Assembly (NCBI GenBank): GCA_008931825.1
Contig: QXVZ01026195.1
Location: 1 to 39,343 of the forward strand
DNA from: Phallusia fumigata
Lineage: Eukaryota; Chordata; Ascidiacea; Phlebobranchia; Ascidiidae
Direction of reading: 5' to 3'
Length of the DNA: 39,343 nt
Shown: positions 1-9,400 of the stretch, in pieces
Numbering within the stretch: the stretch's first letter is position 1
Layout: each line of letters starts with the position of its first letter
Translations under genes and position numbers: made by a program
Notes under the pieces: generated by a model
What the model was told of the DNA's origin: nothing
The model's database searches: none
Seen by the model: the letters and a program-made list of their open reading frames with translations, nothing else

Positions 1-214
1 TACCATCTTGACAAACTTTTACCTTTCAAAACAGTGGTTCTTAATCTTTTACTCCCCATTACCTTTTTAGATCACTTCCTATTTCTCTGAGTTTACCAAA
101 ATCCGATGTATCTATATTTGCCAGTTCTGCCACACTCTATACAAAAAATAGTTAAACCCATGGGTTGCCCATTAGTTATGCACCACTGCTAAACGAAAAG
201 TTTCACTTTTTTAG

Positions 215-406
215 GCAAGCCCGTTGTACGCTGCTCGACCCCATCTCCAATAGAAAATGGTGTTGTCTCCGCTACTGGCGTTCACGCAGGCAGTGCGGCT
301 CACTACAGTTGCAACTCTGGCTATGAGATTTCAGGCGATAAAAGACGAGAGTGCCTTGCGGACGGTAGTTGGTCCGGGGAGGAGCCTACCTGTGTTCTAA
401 ACGTCG
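215..406 (+). CDS. CCP exon 1 (unit 1, type a)
   Basis: The acceptor is a T-rich tract ending TTAG, and the donor is GTAAGC. The exon is 192 nt, phase 1-1, encoding 64 residues. It has the four CCP cysteines and the Trp of DGSWSG, and contains GSAAHYSCNSGYEISG. It is closely related to the exons at 1314 and 2212, with the same length and the same splice phase. Confidence 0.88.
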
Positions 407-3400
407 GTAAGCTGTCAAGGTTTTTCCGATACTAAATTGTCAAACGATCCCTTTCTCAACCAGTTGATAAAAACATTAACGTGTATCTAGTTAAGCTGTT
501 GTTGTGGAGAGGATTGTTTCCATGGCAACGTTTTTGTACGCAAGGGATTTAGGACAGTGAAATGCGGCGGGAGAGTTGTCGCTAAAATTGGAAAAATTTT
601 TTAGGTTACTGCAACAACCCGCCACCGATCCTCAACGGCTGGTTTAAGCTCGTGTATAAAGACTCAACAAATGCAAACTCGGAAACGAGTAACGTCGATT
701 TGACCCGGTACGGAGTAGGTCAGATGGTCGAGTACGGATGCAGGTCTGGTTTTCAACTAAATTCGGAGGAAACCAGAAAAACCTGTTTGCGAGGTGGAAG
801 ATGGTCTGGGACCGACTTAGAATGCATATGTAAGTTTCGTTTTGCTAATCTGAAATAATTAAATGGCTGTTTCTGGTTGATGTAAAGAAAATTCTTTTTG
901 TGGTGTAAAACTGCAGAGTAATGCTATACAACGAACTTATCTTTTTTCGTTACAAATTGGGACCCGCTGGACCGTTCAGACCGGCCAGGTTTGTTTGATA
1001 AAACCTGGTGGCTTCAAACTGTCCAATTCTTTTTCCTTTACGAACCTATTAATTTTTTGTCAGGTTGGGTGCCTGGGGCTTGTTTACACATGTGATCTCG
1101 AACCAAGAAGTATCACACTATACTGAACCTTTGACATCTTACTAAGGAACTTTCAAATTTCCAACAACATTGAAAATAATAGTGATAAAATGTCCTCTTG
1201 TCTTGTATGACAGAATGGTTACTAAACGTTCGTTCGCCCCTCCTGTACTAAACCGATAGTTACAATTGCCTCTAACTTTACGAAATTCTAAATTTGTTTA
1301 ATTTTATTTTTAGTGAAAAAGACCATCACCTGTCCTTATCCGAATCTCATCCAGAACGGTCAAACAGAGTTAACTGGTCTTCACCCAGGCAGCGCAGCCC
1401 ATTACAGTTGCGATCCAGGTTATGAGATATCTGGCGTTAAAAGAAGACAGTGCCTCGATGACGGTAGCTGGTCCGGGGAAGCACCCACATGTGTTCAAAA
1501 TGTCGGTAAGTGTTGCCATATTTTTCGGAGTAATTTGTAAACATAATTGTGATGATTCTGATTTTCTAACATTAGCCCTATAACATTTCTTGCTGTATTT
1601 TCCAGTATTTATGCATACCTGTTTTTTTTAGGTTATTGCACCAACCCGCCATCCATACTCAACGGATGGTTCAAACTCGTGTATAAAGACGTCGATCAAT
1701 CTAATGCAAACTCGGAAACGAGTAACGTCGATCTGACTCGCTACGGAGTAGGTCAGAAGGTCGAGTACGGATGTAGATCGGGTTTTCAACTGAACTCGCC
1801 GGATTCAACGAAAACTTGTTTACGAGACGGAAGTTGGTCTGGAAATGATGTACAATGCATATGTAAGTAAAAACAAGATGTTTTAAGCGTAAACGTTTTT
1901 CGAGTCGGGTCATACAATAACGAATAACGTGTTAATAATATTTGTTATCACGCTAATTCAAATGGAATAGAATAAAAATAAATTGTTTTACACAACCACA
2001 TTGAGTCACATTAATATTTGGTGCTTGCCTTTTGATTTTGACTTTTCGTTATTTTACTTCAGGCCTTTACCTTACTGCAAGTAAACGGTAAAGCTAAAAA
2101 GGCTGTGGTCGAGTATTCAAAAGCTCACCACGGTATATTTTTAACCCATGGGGTCGCTAGTACACAATTTGAAGCTAAAATTAATAAACTCCTATTCGTT
2201 TTTGTTTACAGTGCAGAAAATGACGCAGTGCCCTATTCCCTCTCACATACAGAACGGTGTTATGGCGGCGACTGGTCTTTACCCGGGTAGTGCAGCTCAT
2301 TACACTTGCAATCAGGGTTATGAGATTTCAGGTGAAAGTAGAAGAGAATGTCTTGATGATGGTACCTGGTCGGGGGATGCACCCACATGTGTTCAAAACA
2401 TCGGTAAGTGATAACAAGCATCATGATGTATGTATAATATTTTCACGTGAACCGGGTAATCACGGAAATGTGGTAACGTTGACTCTGCATTTAATAAGAG
2501 GGCAAGTCGTCTCCACACAACCCTTCCAAAGCCGTCCCGAAACAACCGACGAAAATTATCTTGATACCCTAACCCTTTTACAGTTGTGTAATGCTTGTCC
2601 TTCCATTGTTAATTTAGTTTTTTCAGGTTTTTGCACCAACCCGCCATCCATACTCAACGGGTGGTTCAAACTCGTGTATAAAGACTCCATCGACCAATCA
2701 AATGCAAACTCGGAAACGAGTAACGACGATCTAACTCGCTACGGAGTAGGTCAGGAGGTCGAGTACGGATGTAGATCGGGTTTTCAACTGAACTCGCCGG
2801 ATTCGGAAAAAACTTGTTTGCGAGATGGGAGCTGGTCTGGAAGCAGTGTACAATGTGTGCCTGGTATGTTTTGCTGTTTTTTCCTATTTCGGTGATTAAT
2901 AACATTTTTAAGGTGACTTTATTTGAAACACTTGCCATTAATAAACTGCTTGGACTCTAAACTTATTGCAAAAATTTCGCCTACGAATACTGATTGTGAA
3001 CTAGATAATAAAAGTTCCTTCAAAGCTTGGACATAAATCAGCTTGAAACAATCTTATTTTTTTGTGATATACCTCTATCCCCAAAGCTTGCTTAGTAACC
3101 GTTTTTAGTGTGTTTGTCATCTGAACTATCTAGCTCTAGCAAAGGTTTTTTAAACATTAAATTTGATTAGTTTTGATCCTCGGTAAGTGAAAAAGCCCCA
3201 AAAAACCAAAAAGTTCCTCCGAGCCATACTAAAATTCAACATTCTCGGTACTATAAATCCCCAAGTTCATCAAATGAGTAATATAGTCGTGTACATTTTA
3301 GTTGTATCGACTCCAAACGTCTGTCCTATGCCACGTCCTCCGCGAAACGGTTACATCGCCTTGTGCAAATCCTGCCCCGTCACCAATTTTCCCGGGATAA

Positions 3401-6400
3401 CCATTGGAGACGTTCTGACGTATGAATGTGCGGTTGGTCATACTTTGGTTGGAAAGAATACACGAGTTTGCAATCCTCGCACCAGAAGATGGAGTTTCCT
3501 CAACCCTCTGTGCAAGTTTGGTAAGGTTCAAATGTTTTGTCTGGATTTGTTTTGCATGACATGTTCGGCAGGGAACGCTAAACTGAATTTAAGAGTGTAC
3601 GTTCTTTGTCAATTGGCAAGGGGTTCAATGGCCCTATTGCAGGGATCTCAAACTCCTTCGACTTTAGCCGCACTGTGAGAAATTTTGTTGCAGTGATTTT
3701 CCCCAAGTATTTTACTGCGCTTTGCTCATTTGCACTGCGTTTTAATTTTTTGGATACAGCAATCACACTTCCTCATTACCGACATACCAAAACAAGCTAA
3801 AAAATAGAAATATATCAAAGTGAAAAAACAGCTGTGCAGCCGCGGTCTTTGCAAAACAAGCTTACAAGGGGGTCAATGCCGCTTCAGCGCGCAAAAATCG
3901 CATTAGCTGATTCTTACCATATATATTGAACCTTTCTCCCTTCACACATTACATCCAATACTAGCTATCTGTACTTAAATGGCATAATGTATCGAGTTGA
4001 CTCGCTGACGGGGGACTTAAACGGCAAGAAGTAAAATATCTGTAATAGTTCATGGGCCGCACAAAAAGGTCTGGCTTGCGCGTGTTTGAGATAAACCATG
4101 GTTGAACGACTTACCCGATAACAATACCGTGTTTTTTTTTTATTTGTTTATTTACCGACAATCCGACGACAGTCCGAAAACGGAAAAGTGCCCTTTGTTG
4201 TGTCACCATTCAAGGAAAATGAACGTGTTTTCAGAAAAAGGATAAGCGATAATCTTAATCACGAATGATGAAAAGCAAACAAAACCAGATAACAAAACTA
4301 TCGGCGGCTAATATCTTGTTGTTGAAAAGTTGTTTATCCATATGGCTGGTAACGAGTATTTTTAAATGCTGCATCTGTAACAGGTCTAGATCTGTGGTTT
4401 CAGTTTTGTAAGAGAAGCAACATTACCGTTCTAAAATCTTCTTATTAGCTGGATGCACAATCAACTTCCAAATATCAAACGGTTTTGTATCCAAGACCCG
4501 GTGGTTACCAGGCAGTAAACTGCACGTACGTTGTTTGGATGGATACAAACTAAGTTCATCTGTGCAAGTGCATTGCGTGGAGGACGGACAGTGGAGTGCA
4601 AGCATTCCTTCATGTGTCCCCGTAGACGGTTTGTGTCAGGGTTTTATATTTAAAACAAGAGACGGTTTGGCACTGATGCTGCAACTCTTGCCCATATTAT
4701 GTTGATTAGTTTAAGATTTTGAAAGCTGAACACATTTTAGATCTTGTGACATTGGCGCCTCCAATTTTAAGGGGTATGATGTAGGCAATTTAAAAACAAA
4801 AGCCGCATGGTAGCTCTGAAACAATCAACAAACGCAGCTCGGCACAAGAGTTTCTGCCAGATATGTCGTCTCAGAAGATGTATGTTCAGATACAACAACT
4901 CCGTACGAGTGGCTGACCGTCGGATCGCACTTGTATCTGTTCGTTGATGATCTAACGTCGTGGTATGAAAGTGTGAAGTTTTGTTCCAACATTGGTGGAT
5001 GGCTAGCGACATCTGGTGTCCAGAATTCACAAACCTATCAGTAAGTAAAGAGCTCATTCGTGCGCAATATAATGAAATTTTATTCGAAACTAGAGAACAA
5101 CACTTGACCTGTAGACGCAAGTAGATATAGAAATAAACTAATTCACTACTTTTTTCCATTGTTGCAGAATCCTGAAATCCCATATGCTACCTGGAAAATC
5201 CTACTGGTTTGGATTAACCGACAAAACAAGAGAATCTTATTGGATGTGGGAAAAAGGCGATCTTTTGCGTCCGGAAATGTATCTCCCAGATCTGCTAGAG
5301 GCGCTTGGAAGGTTGTATTAAAACAGATCAATCGAGTGCAGTTTTTGAAAAACACTTCATGCTTTTTAATGGTGAATTATTTTAGTATCGGGACAAACGC
5401 TCCGGATGACGATTCCGATTGTGCTTACATCGCCAACGATGTAAAACGGTCCTGGAACGACGATCATTGCAGGAAAGGACACCACTGTTTCATATGCGAG
5501 AAAAGTAAGAATATATTACTGATACACAACTTTTATTGGATTAATGAGGTTTTTACGAAACGAATCAAAATTTTGACCTGATCCCTTTATGCTCACATTA
5601 CACCTGCGCCAATGCAGTTCAAAAAGAAAACTAGGACTTGTTAGTAAACCATCATGTACCGACCATTGGAGAAACAATTAAGTCGTTATGGTTTTTTCTC
5701 ATTGTCTGTCAATGTTACTAAGCTTGTGTAGTAAGTCCGCTGTCGAGTCACCTGCTTTGATTTATCTACAGATAAAGTTGACACTTGGGTTCCGTCTGGA
5801 CCAGGATTCGAACAACTGACGATTACTGGCGAGATTCGGTGGTTGGAAGCTTTAGCCAGATGCAGAAGTCTCGGCGGCTGGCTGATAATGTCTGAACAAG
5901 AAAAAATACTAGCAAGGTGGAGTAACAGTGGCCATCAACGTGCGGAATATCTGTAAATGCTCATATAAGCAAAGTATTTGGAAAGCCTTGTTTTTGAGAT
6001 TTTTTTACACCCAACCCCCCAAAACTTTTGAAACGTTTACGGGCAACTCGTGAAGCTTTTTCAAAGAGGATTGTATGTAAAAACTGTTTAGCTTGGGTTG
6101 TGTCTGAAAGTTCCTAACATAATTTTCTTTCCTCAGAATGGCTAATAACACTGAAGTAGGAAACCAAAGACGAAAACGAAGCAACAGGTTGTCGGCAGGT
6201 CAAATCACGCTTGTTGACCCCGTGTGCGAGAGAGGTGTGTCGGTATAGCTTAAACACTAGTTTCGCGTCTCTTCATCCTTTGCCTTTGTTAGACGTTATT
6301 CTCCTCTCAAAGCCTTTTTTCAAAACTAAGTTTTTTACCTGTTCAGAAGTAACAGACTCAACAAATGCCGTGTTCGATGACGTCAATAATAACGGCATCG

Positions 6401-9400
6401 ATGGGGCGACGACGTGCGGAGACATGTGCGAGACGAACAAAAATTGTTCCAGTGGCCAGCGGTGTTCCTGTGACGATCGATGTGGGTTTGTTTGCAAACC
6501 AATCGAAGAGGCTGAAAAATGTAAGTTACTTTGCTTTTGTGTGCATTAGTCACGACACTTGGTGTTTAACTTCAAATTATAAACCGCTATTCAAAAGCTT
6601 TTGGCGATGGAATGCAGAGATGGCCAACCAATTGCGCGTTACACGGTATTAAATGGCTCACTTAAACCAAGACATAGTAAAAATGAATGTTGCGATTCCT
6701 AAAACGACCGGGGTAAAAGATGAGTTATACAAAGTTGGCCACCCATAGTCAGCACATAAAAAGCAGATTTGTACAGTTTCGGTATGTTTGTGTATGAATA
6801 CATTAGATAGGCAACTCACGTTGAGAATTGTTTTTCTAGCCTGCTGCCCAAGAGAGTGGACCCGCAGACAATGCGATGGGATTAAAAAATGCTCTGGTGA
6901 TGACGACTGCCGGGGCCACAACGTGTGCATTTGCAACGGCATGTGTGGCCCAACCTGTGCGCGTCCCACTGCACAGGGTAAAATGAGCTTGTTATCGGGC
7001 GAAGTGCTTCCGCAAAGCGCCGCAACCACGACCTCCCCCGCCCCAAAAACATCTCCGCCCGCCAATGACACCTGGGGGCTGAATTTTTACAGTTTGTATG
7101 AGAGGACAGACGGGGACATATCAGCACAAACTACAGTTGCTGGTAAGCTCGTTACTTATGCAAAGTAGTAAAGCACAAATGCACAGAATGTTATATTAAT
7201 TTAGCACCTACAACTTTTTGGCCACTATTTTAACAGCTATTTTGTTTATAAACGTTTAAATCGATAGCAACAACAATATTGCATAGCCAGCCAACCTTAT
7301 TGCAAGACTTTGGCAACATATGGGCAAGATAAAACAGTTGTGGCACGGGTATATGTGGGGTTCAGTTATTTGGGTCGCAAATGGGCCACCGTGGCAATCT
7401 TTTGGCCAACAGCCAGTCAGGGTAATGTGTTTAAATTGCGTTAAAGATGTCAATCAAGGGCCAACCACCGTTGCCATGGAGAGCGTAGCGAACCAGACCG
7501 TAGTTGCAGCGGATGGGCGCCAGTTCAACTTGCTTCCAACTTCGGACGAAAACCTGGTTGTTTCTCCTGAAATGGACGACGTGGAGGGGTTGGCTGAAGT
7601 TGAAAATGGTGGGATTGGTATCTTTTTACATGTCTGTTAGGTTTGTTTATGATATTGACGAATACGAATGATGTTTAAAATGGGAGCAGTTGTGGCATGA
7701 AGCAAAAATAAAAATTTTCATAGTCAATAGCAAGAGCCACCAGATTAACGAAAAAGCATCGCTGTATTTGAAATATGCACCGTAAACATACCAAATTACG
7801 TAATCTTAACCAGATTTTTTTACTGACTTTTTCTTAAAAAGGCCTGTAAGTATAAGGTTGGCTGTCTGCAAATTACAATGGAATTTCATGCTTTGAAGAC
7901 GGGCATTTAGTTTTAAGCACTGGAAAAATGAACTTTATGCAAAATTTTAAAACTTTTCTTACAAGGTCGCTTGGACTTTTGTAGGTTGCGTTCCATCACC
8001 GTGTGAAAACGACTGCACATGCGTACAATCGTGCAAACATACGAACGGTTACTTCTGCAAACCAAGCGGGGAGGAAGCTTTTCTTGGAAGAAACTGTTCT
8101 CATCGTGAGTACACTTTACATGTCATCGTGTTGCATTAAATGCATTTGTCGGACAACATATTGTCGAAATGAAAACCATACTTTTATTCCATACTTTCTT
8201 AATCGACCCGGGTGCTACACGAATGGTTACTTAATCACAAAGTTGTTGGTTCTAATCCCATCCGATCTTTTGGGGGGCGTTGCTTGATCCAGGACTAAAT
8301 TAAAGTTACTACCGCCCTAAAAAACAAATGTAGGTAACAAACTGCAATAGAGCAGTTTGTAGCCGACCTAACCCTATTTATGCGTACTTCCAGCCACAAA
8401 GGAGCTGAAACAAACTAGCAAAACTGTTTACACTTGTTTGCAGCGCCACCATACGTTGAATGTAGAAACGACTCTGTGATGGTTTTGAAGGTCAGCAAAT
8501 CACTTATGCTTGAATATAACATGGGAATTTCGAACGGTGTTTTCTACGTCGATTCTGCTCTCGAAGCAATAGATCCTCTACCTGTTTCAAAAGTTAATAC
8601 AAGGTGAACAGATCCAACTGCACCTTCAGTCCCGTAATTGGTGTCTGCATTGTTTACAGTTTATACACAAAAATAGATATGTACAGGTCCGCCAACTATG
8701 AATGTAACAAATTATTTATCTTAATAACAAAAACGTTGGTAATAACTAGCGACTTCCAACTACTCAGATCTTGGAACGGTTCTTGGTGGAAACTTAGCTA
8801 AACGATCATAAACTCTCGAAAACTTAGCTAAACGATCATAAATTTCCGTTTCAGTTGTCAACTGGTGGAAGCAGAAACGCAAGACAGCTTCGAGATCATG
8901 CTGGATCTTCAATCGTGCGGCACTGAGCAACTGTACACAGGACCAGCAATCGTATACATAAATAGAGTAGGTTTTAATCTACAATTATCAATTGTTTCAC
9001 ATGTTATGGAACCTCACAAGCATATGTTTCAAGGTGCAGACTAGAAAAAGCTAGTCTGAAAATTTTTTTGCATGAATGCACTAACTGACAGGCTGAATTG
9101 CGGGTCATAGATGTAATAGGGTATAACTTACATTTCTAGCACTTTAGTTCACTGACCGATGTAAAACTTGCTAATGAAAATTTGTTACCATGTATGTTGT
9201 ACTTCCGGATTTTGTGCCTAGGCATAAGAAATCGCAAAAATTTATTGTTATCTTAGATTTGGTGGGATCGTTTGACCGAAAACGGACGTCTGAGTTTCAC
9301 GAAACCTGTTGCTGAGGTGTCCTGCGCCTATCCTACAATTTATCATGTGCAGTCTGGAATCAAACCCTTGTGAGTTGGAAGGTTATAAACTTGGTTTTGA

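Noticed and set aside
2257..2895. 212-codon open frame overlapping the CCP exons
   Set aside because: It runs in another frame through an intron and changes frame relative to CCP exon 5. Only its C-terminal part coincides with CCP exon 6; the rest is chance.
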